Source: Nocardia wallacei (GTDB taxonomy: Bacteria > Actinomycetota > Actinomycetes > Mycobacteriales > Mycobacteriaceae). From it: a stretch of 64,000 nt of DNA. The translations under genes and the position numbers were made by a program. Shown here piece after piece: positions 17,216 to 25,359 of the stretch (its first letter is position 1; each line of letters opens with the position of its first letter). The stretch is from NCBI RefSeq assembly GCF_014466955.1, contig NZ_AP023396.1, positions 1,550,001 through 1,614,000 on the forward strand, given 5' to 3'. The notes below the pieces were generated by a model, which was not told the origin of the DNA, did not search any database, and worked only from the letters and a program-made list of their open reading frames with translations.

Positions 17216-18054
17216 GCGGCCCCGGTCCGGTGACCCTGATCCGCCGCGGCATCGCCGCCGAATGGACCCGCACCACCGGGCGTGGCTTCCTGTGGACCGT
17301 CGCGGTCCCCCTCACGTTCGTGCTGCCGCTGGCCGTCACGTTCGGAATCGCCGCTGTCGCAGAACGTCTTGCGAGCCTGCCCGGACAGAGTTACCTGGCC
17401 ACGGTCTCCACCACCAACTCCGTGTACTGGGTGATCACCTTGTCGGTGTCGGTCATGATGGTCGCCACCGCTTACGCCCATGCCACCCAATGGCGCGGTC
17501 AGGCAAGCGATCTCAACGCGTTTCTGTTCGCCCGATCCTGGACGGTCGCGTTGGCCCGGTGGATCTACTACGGCATCATCACGGCGATATCGACAGTCGT
17601 CCTGCTCGTCGTCGTCATGGTCACGCTGCCGCACCAGTTCCCGCAAATCTATGGGGACGTGGACATTACGGACTCCGCCGGTATCCGTTTCCTGTGGACC
17701 GTGCCGAGTTACGCGTTCGCCGCGTGCGGTGTGGGCGTCGCGGCCGGGTCGATGATCCGCACTCCGTCCGCCGCCGTCGCCGTGCTGTTGTTCTGGGTCT
17801 ATGTGGCCGAGAATTCCATGAATCTGCTACCCCACGGGTACACCTTGCAGGCCTATGCCCCGTTCCTCAACGCGGTCGCCGCGACCGGGCAGGAAGTCGC
17901 CTTCATCCCTCGTTTCGGCCGCAACGGCTCGCTGCTCTACTTCGTTGTCGTCGCCGTCGCCCTTTTCGTCCTCACCGCCGTGCTGCCCATCCTCGGGCGC
18001 CGGATATCCGGATATCGCAGGGCGGCTTCGCTCACCAAATCACGCGCAGCCTGA
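17212..18054 (+). CDS. ABC transporter permease
   Basis: A 280-residue integral membrane protein with about six predicted transmembrane segments, for example VAVPLTFVLPLAVTFGIAAV (residues 30-49), VYWVITLSVSVMMVATAY and YFVVVAVALFVLTAVLPIL near the end. It matches the ABC-2 permease type, two of which would pair with the ATPase. It ends 18 nt from the convergent P450 gene. Nothing nearby reveals the cargo, but the preceding secreted Mtb12-like gene may be related. Confidence 0.85.
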   Translation: MSGPGPVTLIRRGIAAEWTRTTGRGFLWTVAVPLTFVLPLAVTFGIAAVAERLASLPGQSYLATVSTTNSVYWVITLSVSVMMVATAYAHATQWRGQASDLNAFLFARSWTVALARWIYYGIITAISTVVLLVVVMVTLPHQFPQIYGDVDITDSAGIRFLWTVPSYAFAACGVGVAAGSMIRTPSAAVAVLLFWVYVAENSMNLLPHGYTLQAYAPFLNAVAATGQEVAFIPRFGRNGSLLYFVVVAVALFVLTAVLPILGRRISGYRRAASLTKSRAA

Positions 18055-18071
18055 GCCGGGCCGCCGCGCGA

Positions 18072-19382
18072 TCACACCGATACCGGCTGAACCTCGAGCG
18101 GAAGACTTCGCATGCCGGGGATCGGGCCCATGGCTCGCACGGGCTTGGTCGCGACCGGCTTGAACTCCCACTTCGACAGCAAACTGTGCAGTATCGTCTG
18201 CATGGCCTGCCAGGCGTAATTGTTGCCGAGGCACATCTGGTTGCCCATGCTGAACGGAACGAAGCTCCGGCATTTCGAGCCGGAGTTCCCGCCGGACCAC
18301 CGATCGGGGTCGAATGTGTGCGGCTCGGGGAAGATGTGCGGGTTGCGGTGAACGGCAGCGATGCTGTAGCCGATATCGGTTCCGGCAGGAAAGGTGAACC
18401 CGCCGAGTTCGACCGTGGTGACGGTGCGCCTGGTCTGCAGTAGTGGCGAATGGAACCGCGTGACCTCGTTCAGGAATCGGTTCAGGTAGTCGAGTTGGTC
18501 GAGGCTGCGGGGATCCGCTTCGCCCGCGGCGGAGATTTCCTGCCGCAGCTTCGACGCCACCTCCGGACGCTGTGACAACTCGTACAGCGCCCAGGTCAGC
18601 GTGGCGGTCGAGGCGTCGATACCGCCGAAGAGAACGGTGACCGCCTGCGCGGCCAGGAACTTGTCGCTGCGGTGTTCCGCGTCCGAGGAGTACAGCAGGA
18701 TGTCGAGCAGGTCGTCCCGGCGCTCGCCCCCGGCCCGGCGCGCGGCGAGCAGTTCCTGACAGTAGCCCCGCAGCCGGGTTCCCGCCGACAGGAATTTGCG
18801 GTTCACCGGCAATGGCAGGCTCGCCAGCTGTTTGGGCAGCACACTGCCGACAATGGCGCCCGCGCCGATATCCTCGATCAGGCCCGAGATCAGTTGGAGC
18901 TCCGCGGTTTCGGGCTCGTGCGAGAACAAGGACCCCAGCAGATTGGCGATCACCACGTCCAGCAGCGCGGAACGAGCTTCGATGATCTGGCCCGGTCGCC
19001 ACGAACTCGCCAGCGCGTCCGCGTTACGTTTGATGACGGGCGCGTAGCTGTCCAGCTCTGCTCGGTGGAACGCCGGTTGCAGCAGGCGACGAAGATCCCT
19101 GTGTTCCTCGCCATCCGCGACGATCAACGAATCCTCGAATATGAGGCGGATACGTTCGAAGAGAAGCCCGCGCTCGTAGGCGTCGGAATTCTCCACCAAC
19201 ACCCGGTGCAGTAGTTCGAAATCGGTGATGACGTAGACGACGCGGCTGCCGATATCGACTCGCGTGATCTTCCCGACGCCGGCCAGGTCCACCATGAACT
19301 GGACCGGATCACGCCACATTCTCCAGCCGTGTCCGACGACAGGCAAACGGCCGGGTCCGCTCGGGACGTCACGAAGATCCAC
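18072..19382 (-). CDS. cytochrome P450 with unusual haem loop
   Basis: A 436-residue bacterial P450. Expected features are LFGGIDASTATLTWAL in the I-helix, NEVTRFHSP (ExxR motif) and PFSMGNQMCLG, where Cys384 binds haem. The loop consensus FxxGxRxCxG has Gln in place of Arg, which usually contacts a haem propionate. No membrane anchor. The gene is monocistronic, convergent with the ABC permease and divergent from the unknown pair starting at 19711. Substrate unknown; size and PERF-like PDRWSG region fit class I enzymes needing a ferredoxin partner. Confidence 0.88.
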   Translation of the reverse strand: MDLRDVPSGPGRLPVVGHGWRMWRDPVQFMVDLAGVGKITRVDIGSRVVYVITDFELLHRVLVENSDAYERGLLFERIRLIFEDSLIVADGEEHRDLRRLLQPAFHRAELDSYAPVIKRNADALASSWRPGQIIEARSALLDVVIANLLGSLFSHEPETAELQLISGLIEDIGAGAIVGSVLPKQLASLPLPVNRKFLSAGTRLRGYCQELLAARRAGGERRDDLLDILLYSSDAEHRSDKFLAAQAVTVLFGGIDASTATLTWALYELSQRPEVASKLRQEISAAGEADPRSLDQLDYLNRFLNEVTRFHSPLLQTRRTVTTVELGGFTFPAGTDIGYSIAAVHRNPHIFPEPHTFDPDRWSGGNSGSKCRSFVPFSMGNQMCLGNNYAWQAMQTILHSLLSKWEFKPVATKPVRAMGPIPGMRSLPLEVQPVSV

Positions 19383-19710
19383 TCGTCTCTTGCCCTTTCC
19401 TCACAGGTGCAAGGACTTCGGCGGATCGGATCGCGATCGCCGAGGTCCGTTGGCGATCCACACGTTACCTCAGCCTGGACTCGCGTGACGGCGGTTGACA
19501 AGCGAAAACGGCTGTCCCGCAGGCATGATGGCACTTGCTGACGATTCTCCACCGGCAGCGTTCGCCTTGGCCCGGGCACCGGCTTCCGCCAGTGGCGCAG
19601 CGCCCTACCAGCATCGGCGGGCAGCACCAGGTCGATGCGAGAGCCAAGTTCACGGGAACATACCGGCGAACGTCCACGCGGTGTCATCGCGTCTCGCTAC
19701 TGTTCTTGTC
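19383..19710. other. 328-bp divergent regulatory gap
   Basis: It separates the P450 from the unknown plus-strand pair. I could not identify a clear palindrome or a gene. A plus-strand frame runs through it into the downstream gene, but its start-proximal part has no homology-like pattern. Confidence 0.45.
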
Positions 19711-20403
19711 GTGCTGGTCATCTCGGTGCAAGCCATCCTGGAGGAGGCGTCCTCCATCGGTCGCTTCGACAGCGGAAATATCAAGCAACTGCCCAGCCTG
19801 CTGGAAGCGGAGAATCTGAGGCGGTTCCGGCAGGCGTACTCGACTGTCTGTTTCCTGGCCTTCGACGCTGTCGCGGACCGGGCGGTCGCGGACTATGTGC
19901 AGGGGTCGACGCTCGCCGATGACAGCGGGCCGAACATACTGGTCATGTTCACCTGGCACCGGCCCGCGCCGATCGTGGTGCCGGTGTCGGGTGCGGATGC
20001 CGGGCAGGTGGGGGAGATCCACCGCGGCGTGAATCCTTCGTACGACTTGCTCCGCACGCTGTTCGACGGTGGCAAACGCGTGCCCCGGCCACCCGGACTG
20101 GTGGTCTTCGGTGACTTCACTGAATCGACGGACGGCGTATACCTGTCCCTGCATCAGGAGACCACGGACGAGGTCCGCACGCATTTGCGTTCGGTGTTCG
20201 CCGATATCGAGGAGATCGCCGAGCAAACCAAGCCGCGGAAGTTCCTGGACGCGCTCGGTGTGCATTGGACCCATGTGGGCCTGGAGTACGACCGCACCAG
20301 CGCACGGCCCATCCGCGAGTGGCTGCTCAAAGGGTTTCAGGTGGCGCGGCGCAATGGCGGCGACATCGTGGGGGTCGTCGGCGGACTCGGGGTGCTGGGA
20401 TGA
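19711..20403 (+). CDS. unrecognised protein A of a coupled pair
   Basis: A 230-residue protein I do not recognise. It has mixed alpha/beta composition: QLPSLLEAENLRRFRQ (helical), NILVMFTWHRPAPIVVPV and GLVVFGDFTESTDGVYLSLH look like strands, ending with a glycine-rich IVGVVGGLGVLG tail that could be a short hydrophobic helix. The start is uncertain; GTG 19711 and GTG 19681 are both possible and neither has a clear ribosome site. Its stop overlaps the next start by 4 nt (ATGA), so both proteins are made in equal amounts. Confidence 0.6.
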   Translation: MLVISVQAILEEASSIGRFDSGNIKQLPSLLEAENLRRFRQAYSTVCFLAFDAVADRAVADYVQGSTLADDSGPNILVMFTWHRPAPIVVPVSGADAGQVGEIHRGVNPSYDLLRTLFDGGKRVPRPPGLVVFGDFTESTDGVYLSLHQETTDEVRTHLRSVFADIEEIAEQTKPRKFLDALGVHWTHVGLEYDRTSARPIREWLLKGFQVARRNGGDIVGVVGGLGVLG

Positions 20404-21686
20404 TCCCGATCGGTTTCACCGCCGATCGTGGTGTCCGCGGGCTGGACACACTCGCGGGGGTACTCGCCTTTCTGATGAAAGAGGCGTTGTTCGTCAGCGC
20501 ATCCGAGGCGGTGACGCCGCATGCCGCCGATTCCGTATCGGATCGGCGGGCCCGGCACAGCGTTGTCCACGACCTCGCTCGCGGCCTCGAGCAGGCCGTT
20601 GGCTTGCGGTTCACCGGTATGCGCACACCGCTTCTGCACCACGCTATCGACAGTGCGCCCGACGCCGAATTGAGTGGTTATCTGGCCGAGCACCCGCGAT
20701 ACCCGCCGTCGGAGTGGTTGGTCGACCTGTTCGTTCGCTGGGAGGCGCACCGCGAGGTGTGCCGAAACTCGGCATCATCCGATGGTGACAGCTCTGTGCT
20801 GGAGTCGGCACGTCTGCAGCGAGCCGCACTGTATCACGCCTGGAAGTCTGGAAGTATCTCTGCCGCAACGGAGTTCGTTCTCGACGTCGTGGACGGCGGC
20901 CTGTGTCGCGACGCACGCGGCGCGGCGCGTGCGCTCACCATGCTGTTGTGGGCGGTCCGCGACGACGACACCCCGGAGGACTTGGTCCGCCGCTATTTCG
21001 ACGGTCACGTCCCGGCGACCGTGCACGACTGGACGCGACTGTCGTTCACGGAGCCCGACCGGCCCGCACGATTCTCCGCGGCGGCATCGGCGGCGCTGAC
21101 CGACCTGCTGCCGCGTCCATGGACGCGACTGGCGGACGCGCGCGGGGCAGCGGATGTGGACGAGTGGTTCATCGCCCTGATCCGGGCCATGGGCGCCATC
21201 CAGTGCACGCTGTATGTGCTGCAATGGGTGTCCGATCGCCTCCCGCTGGGAGCCCGCGCGGTCTACGGCCAGCTCACCGAACTCGACGCCGACCACGGCA
21301 GTACCTGCGCGCTGCTACGGTTCCACGGCACGCTGGATATGCCCGGATTCATTGCCCGCCAACGCGATCAGGCCGCTGTCTACCGCCGCAACGGCGACAC
21401 CACCGGCGACCGATTCGCGAACGAGCGAATGGTGCTGCCGCGGTGGCTGTTGGAACACGAGGGCGAACTGCCCGCGCCCTGGCGGCATCCCGGTTGGCGC
21501 ACCGCAACCCTGCTGAACCCACCGAAATCCGCCCTGGCGCGACTACCACCCGAACACGCGGTCGTAGTCGACCCACTCGCCCCCCAGCACTGGCAAGCCT
21601 TGGCACGTCAATTCGGTCAGGACGGCGCGACGTGGGCAGCGGCAATGGCGGAACACATGTCCACAGCCGCCGCCAACCGGAGTTGA
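20400..21686 (+). CDS. unrecognised protein B of a coupled pair
   Basis: A 428-residue, mostly helical protein with no family I recognise. Segments such as LDTLAGVLAFLMKEALFVSA, LYHAWKSGSISAATEFVLD and ARGAARALTMLLWAVRDD suggest a helical-repeat or scaffold fold; the C-terminus has PPKSALARLPPEHAVVVDPL. No Walker, nuclease or metal motif and no secretion signal. The ATG at 20400 overlaps protein A by 4 nt. The pair is the last part of the block inserted between lipV and adnA. I do not infer a function. Confidence 0.65.
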   Translation: MIPIGFTADRGVRGLDTLAGVLAFLMKEALFVSASEAVTPHAADSVSDRRARHSVVHDLARGLEQAVGLRFTGMRTPLLHHAIDSAPDAELSGYLAEHPRYPPSEWLVDLFVRWEAHREVCRNSASSDGDSSVLESARLQRAALYHAWKSGSISAATEFVLDVVDGGLCRDARGAARALTMLLWAVRDDDTPEDLVRRYFDGHVPATVHDWTRLSFTEPDRPARFSAAASAALTDLLPRPWTRLADARGAADVDEWFIALIRAMGAIQCTLYVLQWVSDRLPLGARAVYGQLTELDADHGSTCALLRFHGTLDMPGFIARQRDQAAVYRRNGDTTGDRFANERMVLPRWLLEHEGELPAPWRHPGWRTATLLNPPKSALARLPPEHAVVVDPLAPQHWQALARQFGQDGATWAAAMAEHMSTAAANRS

Positions 21687-21867
21687 GCCGCGTCGAGGAA
21701 CAGAATATATGTTCGAATCGACGGTTCCGGCTCGACAGTGAAAATCGGGCGGGCAATAACGGTGGTGTGCGATGCCTATCACAGCGCGGATACGGCGGTG
21801 ATCGGGGACGCGGTTTGCTGCGGTGGCCGCATTTCTGTCGGACGGGTCTGTTGAAATAGCGGTCGTG

Positions 21868-24800
21868 ATGCGATCGGATGGCTCGGTGCGATTGGTGCGT
21901 CGCGGCGAGACGGCCCCCCGGGTGCGGGAATGGGGGGCCGAGGTCCGCGCGCTGTTCGACGGCGCGGCCGGGGCGGCCGGGTGGCTGCCCTGGCAGGTGC
22001 TCGGCGGCCCGGGGTCGGGTAAGACCGCGCTGCTCACCGATATCGCGTCCGAGCGGATCGCCGCGGGCGCGGACCCGGATTCGATTCTGGTGCTGACCCA
22101 TTCCAAGCAGGCGGCGCTGCGGGTGCGCAACGCAGTCACCCGGCAACTGGCCGCCGCGTTCGGCGGGGTGCCCGGGGCGACGCGGGAACCGCTGGTTCGC
22201 ACGGTGCACTCCTACGCCTTCGCGATCGTGCGCCGGCATGCCGCCGCGCACGGCAACCCGCCGCCACGGCTGCTCACCGGCGCCGAGCAGGACGTGGTGC
22301 TGCGCGAGATGCTTCGCGGCGAGCTGGCCGATATCCAGGAGGGTTACGGCGGGGACACCGACCGCTGGCCGCAGCGACTGCAACCGGCGCTGGGCACGAT
22401 CGGATTCGCCGAGCAGTTGCGCGATCTGATGCTCCGCACCACCGAGCGCGGGCTCGGGCCGGAGGACCTGGTCGAATTGGGCCGCCGGTACGACCGGCCG
22501 GAATGGGAGGCCGCGGGCCGCTTCGCCGAGCGCTACGAGCAGGCTATGCTGCTGCGCTGGTCGGTCGGTGTGGAGGCGCCGGAGGCGAGTGCGCCCGCGC
22601 TGGACGCCGCGGAGCTCGTCGGCGCGGCACTGGATGTGCTGGCGCTGGACCCGGAGCTGCTGGCGGCCGAACGCGAGCGGGTTCGCTGTCTGCTCGTCGA
22701 CGACGCGCAGCATCTGGATCCGCTTGCGGCGCAACTCGTTCGCGCCATCGGGTCGGGCGCGGCGACGACGGTGGTGGCCGGTGACCCCGACCAGTCCGTG
22801 TTCACTTTCCGCGGCGCGGACGCCCGCTTCGTCGCCGAGCTGGACGTGCCCGCCGAGCGGCGAATCATCCTGCGCGAGAATCATCGTTGCGCGCGTGCCG
22901 TGCACGAGGCCGTGGTCCGGGTGTCCGGGCGGCTGCCCGGCAGCGCGCCGCAGCGCTTCGACGGACGCGAAAACCCCACTGTCACAGCCGAAACGGTCAC
23001 GGACGGCGGCGAGGTCCAGGTGCGGGTGCTGACCACCCCGGCGAAGGAAGCCGCCCTGATCGCCGACCACCTGCGCCGCGCCCATCTGACCGACGGCGTG
23101 CCCTGGTCGCGCATGGCGGTCGTCGTCCGCTCGGTACCGCTGTTCCTCGCCCCGCTGCGCCGCGCCCTGCTGGCAGCGGGAGTGCCCGTCCTGCAACCGA
23201 AACCGGACGTTCCCCTGGCCCGCCGCCGCGGGGCGGCCTGGATGCTGCTGTCCTTACGTGCCCTGCTCTCCGGCGACCGCGACCGCCCCGACCTGTTCAC
23301 CGAGGACGACACCCTCGACCTGCTCTCCGGCCCCCTGGGCGGCGCCGACCAGATCACCCTCCGCCGCCTCCGCCGCGGCATCCGCCGCACCCTCCTGGAG
23401 CGCGGATCCCGCGCCGCCACCGACGACCCGTGGGCAGGCGCGGCCGACGGTGACGACGCCCCCGCCGCTGCCGCGAGGGAAGCGGAAGGCCCCGCCGATG
23501 TGACCGGCCAGGCGAAGGGGGGTGTTGTGGATGACGACTTCGCTTGGGAGGCAGTGGATTCCGCTTACTCTCCGGATTTGGATCGATCGTCGGCGGAGGT
23601 GTTGCGGGAGCTGATCACCGGGGTGGGGGATTTCACGGTGCTGGATCGGCTCACCGAGGTGGAGGCGGCGCCGTTGCGGCGGGTGTTGAAGGCGGTGGGG
23701 CGGGCTCGGAAGGCGGCGCGGCGCGGCGCGGGGCTCGAGGACGTGTTGTGGGCGTTGTGGACGGCGTCGAATCTGGAGCGGCGCTGGGTCGGGCAGTCCG
23801 AGCGTGGGGGCGCGGTCGGCATGCAGGCCGACCGCGATCTGGATGCGGCGGTCGGATTGTTCGATGCCGCGGCCGCCTTCGTCGACCGGCTGCCGCGCGC
23901 CACCATCGAGGGCTTCGTGGAATATCTGGAGCTCCAGGAGATCCCGCAGGATTCGGCGCCGCTCACCGACCCGGGCGACGCCGTCGCCATCGTCAGCGCG
24001 CACGCCGCCGCGGGCCGGGAATGGGATGTCGTCGCGGTAGCCGGTGTGCAGGAAGGGATCTGGCCCAACCTGCGCCCGCGCGGCACGCTGCTCGGCATCG
24101 AGGATCTGGTGGACCTGGTCGCCGGCGTGGTGGATTCCGGTGACCGGGTGAGCCGCGCGGCCCCGATCCTGGCCGAGGAGCGGCGACTACTGCTGCTGGC
24201 CTGCAGTCGCGCGCGGCGGTCGCTGCTGGTCACCGCGGTCGAATCGGTCAGCGGCGACCGTGATCTGGTGCCCTCCCGGTTCCTCGGCGAACTCGACGAG
24301 ACGGCCGACTCCAGCGAGCCGGGCCGCATCCCGTCGCCGGTCGATCCCGGCCGAGCCCTGGTGATGCAGGCACTGATCGCCGAATTGCGCGGTGTCGCAT
24401 GCGATTGCGAGGAGAATCCGCGGCGTCGGCAGCGCGCGGCGCGCGAACTGGCCCGGCTGGCCCGCGCGGGCGTGCGCGGCGCACACCCCGACGACTGGTA
24501 CGGCACCGCCGAACTCAGCTCGCAGATGCCGCTGTGGGGAGACGACCAGGGCCCGGTCGCGCTGTCCCCGTCCACGGTCGAGTTGTTGCAGACCTGCCCG
24601 CTGCGCTGGGCCCTCGAGCGCCACGGCGGCAGCGACGGCGACAATCCGTACGCGGTCAAGGGCAACCTCGTGCACACGCTGGTGCAGGCGCTGGCCGGAC
24701 AGGTGTCGGAGGCGCAGGTCAAGGCCGCGCTGGTGCGCGCCTGGAAGACCGTCGATCCCACCGCCTCCGACGACGGCCCGCACAGCTGGCACTCCCGCCA

Positions 24801-25359
24801 GGAACTGCGCCGCACCGAATCCATGCTGGACACGTTCCTGGCCTGGTTGCACAACACCCGCAACGAACTCACCCAACTGGGGGTGGAGGTGCCGGTCGAC
24901 TGCGTGCTGCCCGCCCGCGCGCCGGGGGAGTACGCCGTGCGGATCCGGGGCCGCGTCGATCGGGTCGAGCGCGATGCGTTCGGGCGCTTCGTGATCGTGG
25001 ACGTCAAGACCGGCAAGACGCCGATCTCCAAGCAGGCCGCGCAGGACCACGCGCAGCTGGCGACCTACCAGGTCGCCGCGGCCGCGGGCGCGCTGGACGA
25101 CGGATCGCCCGACGCCGAACCCGGCGGTGCCCGGCTGGTCTACGTCGCCAAACCGAGCACCAAGGAGGGCGCGGCGCAGCGGATGCAGGCCGCGCTGGAC
25201 GCCGACGGTGTCGAGCAGTGGCGCGACGCCATCCATCAGGCCGCGGCCGCCACCCGCGGTCCCAGCTATCTGGCGATGCGCAACGACGGCTGCCGGCACT
25301 GCTCGGTGTCCGGCAGCTGCCCCGTGCAGGACACCGGGCGGCAGGTGACCGATACGTGA
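21868..25359 (+). CDS. adnA: AdnA, helicase-nuclease subunit of the AdnAB recombination complex
   Basis: A 1,163-residue subunit of the mycobacterial-type AdnAB machine, which resects double-strand DNA ends. Walker A GGPGSGKT spans residues 46-53; LLVDDAQHLDP is motif II and VAGDPDQSVFTFRGAD motif III. The C-terminal nuclease has DRVERDAFGRFVIVDVKTGK (Asp1045, Lys1047). Cys910 and Cys1142/Cys1145/Cys1151 match the AddB-type iron-sulfur pattern CxxCxxxxxC. A charged linker lies near residues 525-560. Start uncertain: ATG 21868, GTG 21865 or further upstream. It overlaps adnB by 4 nt and sits in the Rv3202c position. Confidence 0.93.
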   Translation: MRSDGSVRLVRRGETAPRVREWGAEVRALFDGAAGAAGWLPWQVLGGPGSGKTALLTDIASERIAAGADPDSILVLTHSKQAALRVRNAVTRQLAAAFGGVPGATREPLVRTVHSYAFAIVRRHAAAHGNPPPRLLTGAEQDVVLREMLRGELADIQEGYGGDTDRWPQRLQPALGTIGFAEQLRDLMLRTTERGLGPEDLVELGRRYDRPEWEAAGRFAERYEQAMLLRWSVGVEAPEASAPALDAAELVGAALDVLALDPELLAAERERVRCLLVDDAQHLDPLAAQLVRAIGSGAATTVVAGDPDQSVFTFRGADARFVAELDVPAERRIILRENHRCARAVHEAVVRVSGRLPGSAPQRFDGRENPTVTAETVTDGGEVQVRVLTTPAKEAALIADHLRRAHLTDGVPWSRMAVVVRSVPLFLAPLRRALLAAGVPVLQPKPDVPLARRRGAAWMLLSLRALLSGDRDRPDLFTEDDTLDLLSGPLGGADQITLRRLRRGIRRTLLERGSRAATDDPWAGAADGDDAPAAAAREAEGPADVTGQAKGGVVDDDFAWEAVDSAYSPDLDRSSAEVLRELITGVGDFTVLDRLTEVEAAPLRRVLKAVGRARKAARRGAGLEDVLWALWTASNLERRWVGQSERGGAVGMQADRDLDAAVGLFDAAAAFVDRLPRATIEGFVEYLELQEIPQDSAPLTDPGDAVAIVSAHAAAGREWDVVAVAGVQEGIWPNLRPRGTLLGIEDLVDLVAGVVDSGDRVSRAAPILAEERRLLLLACSRARRSLLVTAVESVSGDRDLVPSRFLGELDETADSSEPGRIPSPVDPGRALVMQALIAELRGVACDCEENPRRRQRAARELARLARAGVRGAHPDDWYGTAELSSQMPLWGDDQGPVALSPSTVELLQTCPLRWALERHGGSDGDNPYAVKGNLVHTLVQALAGQVSEAQVKAALVRAWKTVDPTASDDGPHSWHSRQELRRTESMLDTFLAWLHNTRNELTQLGVEVPVDCVLPARAPGEYAVRIRGRVDRVERDAFGRFVIVDVKTGKTPISKQAAQDHAQLATYQVAAAAGALDDGSPDAEPGGARLVYVAKPSTKEGAAQRMQAALDADGVEQWRDAIHQAAAATRGPSYLAMRNDGCRHCSVSGSCPVQDTGRQVTDT

